From a virus: a stretch of 28,137 bases of DNA. The translations under genes and the position numbers were made by a program. Below are positions 14,508 to 21,966 of this stretch, piece after piece. Positions within the stretch are counted from its first letter, which is position 1; each line of letters starts with the position of its first letter. Location of the stretch: IMG/VR virus record IMGVR_UViG_3300005583_000438, positions 1 through 28,137 of that record, one strand, 5' to 3'. The notes beneath the pieces were generated by a model. It had not been told where the DNA came from, did no database searches, and saw only the letters and a list, made by a program, of their open reading frames with translations.

Positions 14508-17080
14508 GCTTTTTCAATAAATTCTCCGACTACGACCTCCAAATCCACGGAGTAAGACTTCCGTCCTTCGAGATTGACAAAAAATACAAAAGAGGCTTGG
14601 GCTTAAGCGAAGATGTTGGCAACTTCGATTTCCTTCGCTCCCTTTGCTTGAACGGCTTCAATGCGCTCAAGCTCAAAAAAGACTCCCCAGAGCACAAAGC
14701 CTATATAGGCAGAGTCAAGTACGAACTAGATACCCTGAAGGATTTAGGCTTCATTGATTACGTGCTTCTAGTCTGGGACGTCATTAACTTCTGCAAAGAG
14801 AACAGTATTCCTACTGGGCTTGGTCGAGGCAGCGCGGCTGGCAGTCTTATCCTGTTCCTCATTGGTGTCACTAAGGTCGACCCGTTGAAAAACGATTTGT
14901 ATTTCGAGCGATTCGTTTCTAAGATTAGAGCTAAGAAGCAAGTCGTTGATGGAATAACCTACTTAGATGGGTCGCTGATGTGCGACGTAGATCTTGACAT
15001 CTGTTACTATAGCCGCCACAGGGTAGTCGAATATCTTGAAGAGAAATTCAAAGGACGCACGGCAAAAGTCCTAACCCTTAATACGTTAAGCGGAAAGCTG
15101 TTGATTAAAGAGTGCGGGAAGATTGCTGGAGAAAAGCCTGAGTCGGAAATGAGCGAGATTTCTGGCCTCATCCCTAAAACGTTCGGTCAAGTAATGGACA
15201 TCGAAGAGGCGTACGGAAAGGAAGAGAAGTTCAAGACTTGGTGCGACGATAATAAAGAAGTTTATTCTATCGCTTTGAAGTTGAGGGGCCTTATCAAAAA
15301 TAAAGGCGTCCATCCTTCTGCCATCTCGCTGTCTTATGGTTTGATGGAAGATTCCTGCCCGACCGAACTTAGCTCTGGCAAGGACAGCGTCGTGTCTTCG
15401 TACGACATGAACTGGATTAGCATTTTCAATGTGAAGCTGGATTTACTTGGACTTCGCAGCGTCTCGGTTGTAGACAACGCTTGCAAAGGTATCGGCATCG
15501 AGATGGATAAGATTGATCTAAATGATCCAATCATCTATCAAAACCTTCAGGATTTGAGAAGTCCCCACGGGCTTTTCCAAATCGAGGCAGATACTAACTT
15601 CAGGGTTTGTCAAAAAGTCAAACCTAAAAATCTTGACGAATTGAGCGCGGTCTTGGCTATCGCTCGCCCAGGCGCGTTAGATTATGCAGACCAGTACGCT
15701 TTATTCTCGAATACGAAAACTGTCCAATCTATCCATCCGTTCTTTGATGACATTCTAGGTCAGACTGGCGGAGTTTGTCTCTACCAAGAGCAAATGATGA
15801 AAATGGCTAACAAGATTGGATTCTCTCTTGATGAAGCCGAAATCCTCAGGCGGATTGTTGGTAAGAAAAAGGTGGACGAGGCAAAGGCTTGGAAAGAAAA
15901 GATCGCAGCCAAGATAAAAGAAAAGGCATTAAGCCAAGAGATAGGCGACGTTCTTTGGAAAGTTTTGGAAGACTCTTCAAATTATTCTTTCAATAAATCC
16001 CATTCCTGCGCCTATGCGTCCCTGGCCGCGCTCACCATCTATCTTAAGTTTAAGCATCCGCAACAATTCTTCTTGTCACTACTCAAGATGACTAGGCACG
16101 AGCCAGACCCTATCTCTGAAATATCTAAAATCCACAAGGAGATGGACTTGTTTGGGATAAAGCTCCAGCCTCCGCATCTTACTAAATCCAAAATGGATTT
16201 CTCAATTGAAGGCAAAGATATTCGGTTCGGTCTTCTTTCTATTAAGGGCATATCTGAGAAATCTATAGAAAAGATAAATAACTTCAAGAACGAGTTCGCT
16301 AACAAGTTTGAAATCTTCAAGGCCGCAGAGGAGTCTAATCTCAACATCGGCGTCCTTTGTTCTTTGATTCAGGCCGGTGCGTTAGAGGGCTTTAAGCAGT
16401 CTAGAAGCCGAGTGGTGCTCGAATCTCAATTATGGAATATCCTCACCGAGAAGGAGAAGAAGTTCTCGATGATGTTCGCGGAGAAGAATGAGTTCGATCT
16501 GATTGAAATCATTAAGCACCTAAGAGTCTTCAAGGACGAAAAAGGCAAGCCCATAATTAAAGATTCCAGATACGAAACGATTAAAAAGAATTACGCCCCG
16601 TATCTCGAAATCTATAATCAAAATAAGAATTCTGAGAACTTTGCCAACTGGTATTATGAAAAGATGCTTTTGGGCTATACTTACAACAAGACTCTGATAG
16701 ATATTTTTTCAGATAAGCGGCCTGACCTTCGTCCTATTAGGGAGATTAATCAGATGGCCCAGGGGCAAGAGGCGATATTTATCGGTAGAGCTGAAGATTG
16801 CTACGAAGGCGTTTCTAGAGAAAAGAAGACCAAGTATTTCAAGACGGTGGTCTCAGACGAGAGCGACTCTATTAAGGTCATGATTTTCAGCGACAAGAAA
16901 GAGGAATGCGCAAGTATAAATAATGGCCTGCCAAAGGATGACAACATCCTCATAGTAAGAGGCAGGAAGATGGACGGCGTAGTTTTCGCAGATATCATAG
17001 GGATTCAAGACAATAAGGTCTATACTAAATTGTCTGAATTAAAGAAGATTTTAGTGGACGACGAGAAGCAAAAGAAGTAA
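14504..17080 (+). CDS. dnaE: DNA polymerase III alpha, catalytic core without PHP domain
   Basis: An 858-residue C-family polymerase starting at GTG with a good ribosome site (AGGGCGG, 14491-14497, six bases away). The palm motif GLGRGSAAGS (105-114) matches DnaE PGRGSGAGS. CDVDLDIC (160-167) supplies Asp161 and Asp163, and VKLDLLGLRSV (310-320) supplies the third catalytic Asp313. SFNKSHSCAYA is the conserved finger motif. C-terminal parts include an HhH region (IRFGLLSIKGISEKSI) and an OB-like region (EAIFIGRAED onwards, with FKTVVSDESDSIKVMIFSD). Residue 1 begins right after the PHP boundary of DnaE, whose PHP portion is encoded at 12821. Total PHP plus core length, about 1,109, is close to full DnaE. 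It is the replicative enzyme of the phage. Confidence 0.94.
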   Translation: MSFFNKFSDYDLQIHGVRLPSFEIDKKYKRGLGLSEDVGNFDFLRSLCLNGFNALKLKKDSPEHKAYIGRVKYELDTLKDLGFIDYVLLVWDVINFCKENSIPTGLGRGSAAGSLILFLIGVTKVDPLKNDLYFERFVSKIRAKKQVVDGITYLDGSLMCDVDLDICYYSRHRVVEYLEEKFKGRTAKVLTLNTLSGKLLIKECGKIAGEKPESEMSEISGLIPKTFGQVMDIEEAYGKEEKFKTWCDDNKEVYSIALKLRGLIKNKGVHPSAISLSYGLMEDSCPTELSSGKDSVVSSYDMNWISIFNVKLDLLGLRSVSVVDNACKGIGIEMDKIDLNDPIIYQNLQDLRSPHGLFQIEADTNFRVCQKVKPKNLDELSAVLAIARPGALDYADQYALFSNTKTVQSIHPFFDDILGQTGGVCLYQEQMMKMANKIGFSLDEAEILRRIVGKKKVDEAKAWKEKIAAKIKEKALSQEIGDVLWKVLEDSSNYSFNKSHSCAYASLAALTIYLKFKHPQQFFLSLLKMTRHEPDPISEISKIHKEMDLFGIKLQPPHLTKSKMDFSIEGKDIRFGLLSIKGISEKSIEKINNFKNEFANKFEIFKAAEESNLNIGVLCSLIQAGALEGFKQSRSRVVLESQLWNILTEKEKKFSMMFAEKNEFDLIEIIKHLRVFKDEKGKPIIKDSRYETIKKNYAPYLEIYNQNKNSENFANWYYEKMLLGYTYNKTLIDIFSDKRPDLRPIREINQMAQGQEAIFIGRAEDCYEGVSREKKTKYFKTVVSDESDSIKVMIFSDKKEECASINNGLPKDDNILIVRGRKMDGVVFADIIGIQDNKVYTKLSELKKILVDDEKQKK

Positions 17081-17090
17081 TATATTTCAT

Positions 17091-17795
17091 ATGATTCAAT
17101 TCTATAAACCCAATCCCAAAGTAACGGGGTGCGCTTGCTCTTTTTGGCTGAATAGAGACGGCACAATCATGTCCTCCTTTATCAAGCAGGACTCTTGGAA
17201 TGACGCAAAAAAGACAGGAAGTTTTTCTAAGAATAAAGATAATCCGAAAGCTAGAGTTATCGTCAAGCTGAACCGAATTGAGATAGCGGGGATTATCGAC
17301 ACTATAGAGTCTAATAGAGAATTCTCCGTTTATCACAATAGCGAGAAGCAAACTCTTCAAATCAGATTTTGCCCCTATCTCGACAGGGAAGACCAAGTAA
17401 CGGAAATCGGTCAGTTCTCCGGAGAAGTCTCGGTAAAGAATGATAAAGCGAGCTTAACTGGACCGGCGTTCGGAGTAATCACCAAGAAGGCTAAGGCTCA
17501 GAAGGGATTCTCTTTCTCCGTCAATAAGCAGGACAAGGAAGACTCTACCAGCAAATCGAGCTTCCTTATTGGCTTTACGTTTCCAGAAGCTAGACTTCTT
17601 AAGAATGATTTATCAGTTATCTTGAACGAGACTTTCGCTTGGCCGAAGAGCAGGGAAGACGCCGCCCCCATAGATGGAACAGGCTTTAATCCTCCCGCGA
17701 ATGAAGCCCCGAGTCTCCCCTCCCAAACTCCCCAGAAGGCCGAGCCCGCACGAAAAGACCCCGCCCCCGTAGCTCAAGAAGAAGACCTTTGGTAG
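17091..17795 (+). CDS. Putative single-stranded DNA-binding protein
   Basis: A 234-residue protein. The N-terminal half is beta-rich, with a run of basic and aromatic residues (SFWLNRDGTIMSSFIKQDSW, then ARVIVKLNRIEIAGI and REFSVYHNSEKQTLQIRF) suited to nucleic acid binding. The C-terminal 45 residues are Pro/Ala-rich and end in an acidic tip with an aromatic last residue, EEDLW. That layout (DNA-binding core, flexible Pro-rich linker, acidic tip) is the hallmark of bacterial SSB, whose tail recruits replication proteins. It lies directly after the polymerase. I cannot assign the core to the OB-fold SSB family by eye; a Pur- or Whirly-like fold is also possible. Confidence 0.55.
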   Translation: MIQFYKPNPKVTGCACSFWLNRDGTIMSSFIKQDSWNDAKKTGSFSKNKDNPKARVIVKLNRIEIAGIIDTIESNREFSVYHNSEKQTLQIRFCPYLDREDQVTEIGQFSGEVSVKNDKASLTGPAFGVITKKAKAQKGFSFSVNKQDKEDSTSKSSFLIGFTFPEARLLKNDLSVILNETFAWPKSREDAAPIDGTGFNPPANEAPSLPSQTPQKAEPARKDPAPVAQEEDLW

Positions 17796-17798
17796 AAA

Positions 17799-19715
17799 AT
17801 GAAGAAAAAGAAAATTCTATTCCATAGCGATTTCGCTTTGGCAAAAACTGGCTTTGGTAGAAATACCAGAGCTATTTTAACTTATCTATACCGTACCGGA
17901 AGATACGAGTTAGTTCAATATGCCTGCGGCATGAATTACTCGAATCAGTTATTCTCCAAGACCCCCTGGAAGACGGTAGGCTCTCTTCCTGACTCCCAGC
18001 AAGAGATAGACCAGCTAAATAAAGATCCCCATAGCGCAAGGCTGGCTGCCTATGGCGCTCATTATATCGATAGAGTAATCCAAGAAGAGAAGCCCGACGT
18101 CTTTATTGCGGTTCAAGATATTTGGGGTATAGACTTTGCGGTGGGAAAACCCTGGTTCGATAAGATTAACTCTGTCCTTTGGACTACGTTAGATTCTTTA
18201 CCCATACTCCCCTCCGCGATAGAAGCGGCGAAGAAGTCTAAGAACTTCTGGATATGGAGCAATTTCGCAACCAAAGCTTTACACAAGCAAGGACTGGCTC
18301 ATGCCCGCACGGTTCACGGAGCGGTGGATAATAGCTTTTTCTTCAAGATTAATAAGGAAGCTCGGTTGGATTTAAGGTCCAAATTCGGCCTGAATGAGGC
18401 TGATTTTGTTGTCGGATTCGTTTTTAGAAATCAATTACGCAAAAGCGTTCCAAATCTTCTTGAGGGCTATAAGCTTTGGAAAGATAAAAATCCAGAAGTC
18501 AAAAACACCAAGCTCCTTCTCCATACTCATTTTGGAGAAGGCTGGGGGATAAGCAAGCTCGCTGAAGAGTACGGCATTGATAAGAACGAAATCTTAACGA
18601 CCTACATCTGTAAGTCGTGTAAAAACTACGAGGTCAAGGCGTTCGCGGGTCAAGATCTAGTCTGTAAATTCTGTAACGACAAAAAGGGTCAAACGACAAC
18701 GAGCGTTTCTTTTGGGGCGACAGAAGAGCAGCTTAACGAAGTCTATAATCTAATGGATGTCTATTGTCATCCATTTACTTCGGGCGGACAAGAGATTCCC
18801 ATACAGGAGGCTAAATTCGTAGAGCTTATTACTCTAGTTACTAATTATAGCTGCGGCGAAGAAATGTGCGAGGAAGGAGCTTGCTCCTTACCCCTAGACT
18901 GGGCGGAATATAGAGAGCATGGAACAGAGTTCCGCAAGGCGTCTACGCTCCCGTCGTCGATAGCTACTCAGCTACATAAAGTTTATCAAATGACGATCGG
19001 GGAGAGGGAAGAAATGGGCCGGGGCGCTAGGGAATGGGTCGAGAGAAATTACTCCATAAATAACGTCGGAATGTTAATTGAGTCTCTCATAGATAAACTT
19101 CCCGATGTCGATTACTCTTTCGAAATCAAGACGGAAGAAAAGAATCCATTCATTCAAATAGAAGACACTCAAGACAATGAGCAATGGATTCTGTCCCTCT
19201 ACAAGAACATCCTCAAAATGGATCTCGATAATAATAATGATGGATTTAAGTATTGGATTGCAGAGTTATCCAAGGGGACGAAAAGAGAAGATATAGAAAA
19301 ATACTTCAGACAGACAGCCGCCAATGAAAACCAGAAAAACAAGAAGACTGAATTTTCTGGCCTCTTAAATAAGGACGACAAAAATAGACTCCTAGTTATT
19401 CTGCCTGAGAGTATCGGCGATATTTTCTTGGCTACGTCGTTGTTCGAGTCTTTAAGAAAAAGATACCCAAGGCCGGAATGGACGTTTTATTTTGCTTGCA
19501 AACAGGAGTACTTCGAGATTTTAGAGGGTAATCCCCATGTAGATAAACTCCTAGACTACATTCCTCAGATGGATAATCTAGTTTGGCTAGAGGGCATCGG
19601 TGGCCACAAAGGATTTTTTGACGTAGCTTATCCAATCCACTTCTCGACGCAAAGATTATTATCTTATCCCCATAATGGCGTGGATAAAATTGATTTAGAC
19701 ATAAAATGCACCTAA
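17799..19715 (+). CDS. GT4-DUF4214-GT9(N) multidomain glycosyltransferase
   Basis: A 638-residue protein with three parts. Residues about 5-440 are a GT-B/GT4-like enzyme: MKKKKILFHSDF and TGFGRNTRAIL at the N-terminus, VVGFVFRNQLRKSVPNLLEG at the second Rossmann start, and TSGGQEIPIQEA (327-338) at the donor site. A zinc-ribbon insertion is visible there (CKSC at 271-274, CKFC at 289-292). Residues about 460-508 match DUF4214 (WILSLYKNILKMDLDNNNDG, then YWIAELSKGTKREDI). Residues about 530-638 are the N-terminal half of a GT9 heptosyltransferase (LLVILPESIGDIFLATSLFE, then RKRYP). The GT9 domain is cut by the stop codon and continues in the overlapping next gene. Its place inside the replication module, after the SSB-like gene, is unusual. 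Confidence 0.8.
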   Translation: MKKKKILFHSDFALAKTGFGRNTRAILTYLYRTGRYELVQYACGMNYSNQLFSKTPWKTVGSLPDSQQEIDQLNKDPHSARLAAYGAHYIDRVIQEEKPDVFIAVQDIWGIDFAVGKPWFDKINSVLWTTLDSLPILPSAIEAAKKSKNFWIWSNFATKALHKQGLAHARTVHGAVDNSFFFKINKEARLDLRSKFGLNEADFVVGFVFRNQLRKSVPNLLEGYKLWKDKNPEVKNTKLLLHTHFGEGWGISKLAEEYGIDKNEILTTYICKSCKNYEVKAFAGQDLVCKFCNDKKGQTTTSVSFGATEEQLNEVYNLMDVYCHPFTSGGQEIPIQEAKFVELITLVTNYSCGEEMCEEGACSLPLDWAEYREHGTEFRKASTLPSSIATQLHKVYQMTIGEREEMGRGAREWVERNYSINNVGMLIESLIDKLPDVDYSFEIKTEEKNPFIQIEDTQDNEQWILSLYKNILKMDLDNNNDGFKYWIAELSKGTKREDIEKYFRQTAANENQKNKKTEFSGLLNKDDKNRLLVILPESIGDIFLATSLFESLRKRYPRPEWTFYFACKQEYFEILEGNPHVDKLLDYIPQMDNLVWLEGIGGHKGFFDVAYPIHFSTQRLLSYPHNGVDKIDLDIKCT

Positions 19716-19718
19716 TAG
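19701..19718 (+). other. Overlap or possible -1 frameshift joining two halves of a GT9 domain
   Basis: The upstream frame reads ATA AAA TGC ACC TAA. The run of four A (19703-19706) lets a Lys tRNA slip back one base so that the next codon is the ATG (19706-19708) of the downstream frame. The two frames encode the N- and C-terminal halves of one GT9 domain. Tandem TAA and TAG follow at 19713-19718. Without a slip, the downstream ATG, nine bases upstream of the stop's last base, allows termination-reinitiation instead. Confidence 0.5.
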
Positions 19719-20881
19719 AAACATACGCTCTCACTTCTGGATCGAAAATCGGGAGGCCTTATATTTACGAGAAGTTTTTTCCACTTACTGCGGAAAAATA
19801 TATTACCATCCATCCGATAAGCAAGTTTGACTCTAAGAGCTATAGCTATTGGCAAGAGGTTGTGGATTTTCTCTTCCAGACCCTCACTAGAAACGGGATT
19901 AAAATCGTACAGATAGGGACCAAAGACGACAAGAAGTTGAAACGTTGCGCTAATATCAATGGCCAAACAAACATTAATCAAATAGCCTACATCTTAAAAA
20001 ATAGCATGCTTCATCTTGGGGTGGATAGTTTTCCAACTCACGTAGCTTCGCATTATAACCGCAAGATAGTCTGCCTATACTCCAACAACCATATCGAAGT
20101 AGTAAAGCCCTACTGGGGTAATCCAGTCGACCACGTTCTTCTCCAAGAATTGGAAGAAAAAAAGCCGTCATTCTCTGCCTCTGAAAGCCCCAAGGCAGTT
20201 GATAACATCAAGCCGGAGACGATAGTCAATCATGTGCTAGCTTCGTTGGGACTCAAAGACAGGATCAATTTTAAAACCGCCATGAGAGGCCCTAGCTATC
20301 TTCATAGGCACGTAGAGACCGTCCCTAATAGCGTCATCGACACTTCCGCTATAGGCTTAGACGCTATCATTGTTCGGATGGATTTGCTTTTTAACGAGGA
20401 GATCCTTGCTAAGCAACTCTCAGTGTCTAACTGCTGCATTATAACTAACAAGCCAATTCAGATCGATTTAATTAAACATTTCGCCCCAAAGATTAAACAG
20501 TTTTTATATATCCTTGATGAGAATCATAATCCGGCTTTTGTAAACGAGTTGCAGAAGCTTGGCATTAATTATCACCTCAGGACGGAGATGTCTGCGGAGA
20601 AGCTCGAATCCATCAAGCTTTACTATCTTGACTTCGACCTGATAGACAGAAAACTGAGCATTGATCCAGCTCTTGTTGAAAAACTCAAGGCTGTAGGCAT
20701 CGAAAATCTCGTCTACAGATCTAATAAATTTATCATTTCTGAAAGCCAAATTTTTCAAAGCGACGCCGCTCTAGAAGCTGGTTTCCCAGTCCCCGATCTT
20801 GAAGGATACTTCACGCCAGCTATTGACTCGGAACTCTTTTGGAGAGATCTACATCATTTTTATGTGATGAAAAAGGCTTGA
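19706..20881 (+). CDS. GT9 C-terminal half plus unknown domain
   Basis: A 391-residue protein. Residues 1-130 form the C-terminal half of a GT9 heptosyltransferase: HLIETYALTSG (2-12), YITIHPISKFDSKSYSYWQE (31-50), GIKIVQIGTKDD, then INQIAYILKNSMLHLGVDSF and PTHVASHYNRKIVCLYSN, which match the donor-binding pattern of that family (with GVDSFPTH where GxDTGPxH is usual). Residues about 180-391 have no recognised match; they include hydrophobic strands (LDAIIVRMDLLF, CCIITNKPIQIDLI, IKQFLYILDENHNPAF) that look like a second alpha/beta domain. It starts ten bases before the stop of the gene that encodes the N-terminal GT9 half, so both should form one functional unit. The acceptor is unknown. 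Confidence 0.7.
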   Translation: MHLIETYALTSGSKIGRPYIYEKFFPLTAEKYITIHPISKFDSKSYSYWQEVVDFLFQTLTRNGIKIVQIGTKDDKKLKRCANINGQTNINQIAYILKNSMLHLGVDSFPTHVASHYNRKIVCLYSNNHIEVVKPYWGNPVDHVLLQELEEKKPSFSASESPKAVDNIKPETIVNHVLASLGLKDRINFKTAMRGPSYLHRHVETVPNSVIDTSAIGLDAIIVRMDLLFNEEILAKQLSVSNCCIITNKPIQIDLIKHFAPKIKQFLYILDENHNPAFVNELQKLGINYHLRTEMSAEKLESIKLYYLDFDLIDRKLSIDPALVEKLKAVGIENLVYRSNKFIISESQIFQSDAALEAGFPVPDLEGYFTPAIDSELFWRDLHHFYVMKKA

Positions 20882-20912
20882 CTTATTTCCCTACTTGGCT
20901 TAAGATTCTACC
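20878..20912 (+). promoter_or_regulatory. Leaderless promoter of the annealing-protein gene
   Basis: TTGACT (20878-20883), a 17-base spacer with TACTTGG (20892-20898), TAAGAT (20901-20906), six bases, then the ATG at 20913. Every element and every distance is identical in position to the helicase promoter at 9428. The -35 box overlaps the stop codon of the upstream glycosyltransferase gene. Confidence 0.68.
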
Positions 20913-21629
20913 ATGACAGTCAAAAAACCATTAAAGTCCATCTCCAGAGATGAGAGCGGCCTGATCGACAATATTGATTACGTCTTTAACGAGGACGGAT
21001 TCATTGATTGGAGAAAGATGATTAATGCCAAGTTCCTCGTCTCGAGAGATAAATCTGGGGAAGTAGATTTATCTAAGATGAAGGACTCGGATTTACTCAT
21101 CCTTCTTGGGGGAATTAAAGAACTTGCCCAATTAAGGGGCTTTACCGAGGTCACTTACGATATCGTCAGCCCGTCCCCAGAGTATGTCGTAGCTATCTGT
21201 AAAATTAAATGGATTCCGAATTATGAAACTGAAAATAAAGAAATTACTTTCTCCGGCGTCGGGGACGCAAGCCTTTCTAACACGGACAGTTTTGCCCGAA
21301 ATTTCTTAGCGGCCATTGCCGAGAACAGAGCTTTCGTTCGCTGCGTGAGAAGCTTCCTCAAGATTAATATTGTTGGTAAGGAAGAAATGGGACCAATAAA
21401 TAATAGAGAGTTTAAACCAAGTTCATCTTCTAGCCCGTCTGATAACGTAGCTAACCCGAAGGATTTCCTCAAGGCTTTGATGAACGAGAAAAATGTCTCC
21501 TTCAACGACATTAAGAAGAAGCTTGTCAAAGAGGGCTTGGATGGAGCACCAGATTACGAAAGCGTAAATGACATACCCATTATCAAGACTCTTGAACTTA
21601 TTGAGAGAATCAAAAAGATAACTAAGTAA
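20913..21629 (+). CDS. Possible Rad52/Sak-like single-strand annealing protein
   Basis: A 238-residue protein. The central stretch FSGVGDASLSNTDSF (113-127) followed by NFLAAIAENRAFVRCVRSFL (130-149) and KINIVGKEEMG resembles the core of Rad52/Sak-type annealing proteins, in which a GxGDAS loop precedes an A-E-T/N-RA-x-RA-x-R helix and a Gly-rich LGI/EE end. A Ser-rich linker (PSSSSSP, about 169-175) separates a C-terminal helical domain (ANPKDFLKALMNEKN onwards). With the RecA-like protein and nucleases upstream, a role in annealing or recombination-dependent replication is plausible. The family call is by motif pattern only and could be wrong; the next-best reading is an uncharacterised DNA-binding replication accessory. 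Confidence 0.45.
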   Translation: MTVKKPLKSISRDESGLIDNIDYVFNEDGFIDWRKMINAKFLVSRDKSGEVDLSKMKDSDLLILLGGIKELAQLRGFTEVTYDIVSPSPEYVVAICKIKWIPNYETENKEITFSGVGDASLSNTDSFARNFLAAIAENRAFVRCVRSFLKINIVGKEEMGPINNREFKPSSSSSPSDNVANPKDFLKALMNEKNVSFNDIKKKLVKEGLDGAPDYESVNDIPIIKTLELIERIKKITK

Positions 21630-21630
21630 T

Positions 21631-21966
21631 ATGGATCTCTATAAAATTCTAGAACTCAATTTCCCAGACCATCAATGGGCGATGGGCGAAGAATACGATT
21701 CCCTCGCATGGGACGAGGGAAACTCTGTCCCGAAGCCTTCTCTTATGGAGTTAACTGCAATTTGGGATTCTGCTGAATTCAAGGTCAAGGTATTGAACTC
21801 GTCTGCCGTAAATAGCAGAAAATATGAAATCCTCTCTCAATGGCCGATTCATAAGCAATTCGAAGCTATTACAGAGCTTCACATGAATAGGCCAGCGAAG
21901 ATGGACGAGCTTGTCTCTTTTATTTCCTCTATTAAAGAGAAGTATCCTAAGTCGCAAACTCCGTAA
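21631..21966 (+). CDS. XkdW-like tail-associated small protein, 111 aa
   Basis: A 111-residue protein. The segment WDEGNSVPKPSLMELTAIWD (27-46) resembles the 'IPKPSxxELxxxW' core of XkdW-type phage proteins, which lie next to tail-fibre genes and may help assembly. The preceding MDLYKILELNFPDHQW also fits that family. The gene is the last on the + strand before the tail operon, which runs toward it; the two coding regions overlap by 20 bases (21947-21966) with no room for a terminator. It begins one base after the annealing-protein stop, so it is likely read with the replication genes. Confidence 0.5.
   Translation: MDLYKILELNFPDHQWAMGEEYDSLAWDEGNSVPKPSLMELTAIWDSAEFKVKVLNSSAVNSRKYEILSQWPIHKQFEAITELHMNRPAKMDELVSFISSIKEKYPKSQTP

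Noticed and set aside
17055-17090. A further leaderless promoter before the SSB-like gene (TAATAT, seven bases, ATG)
   Set aside because: There is no TTGAYT at the right distance and no TACTYGR element, so the resemblance is limited to an A/T-rich stop-codon region.
21601-21630. TTGAGA and TAACTA before the XkdW-like gene as a promoter of the same class
   Set aside because: The spacer would be only 12 bases and the middle motif is absent.
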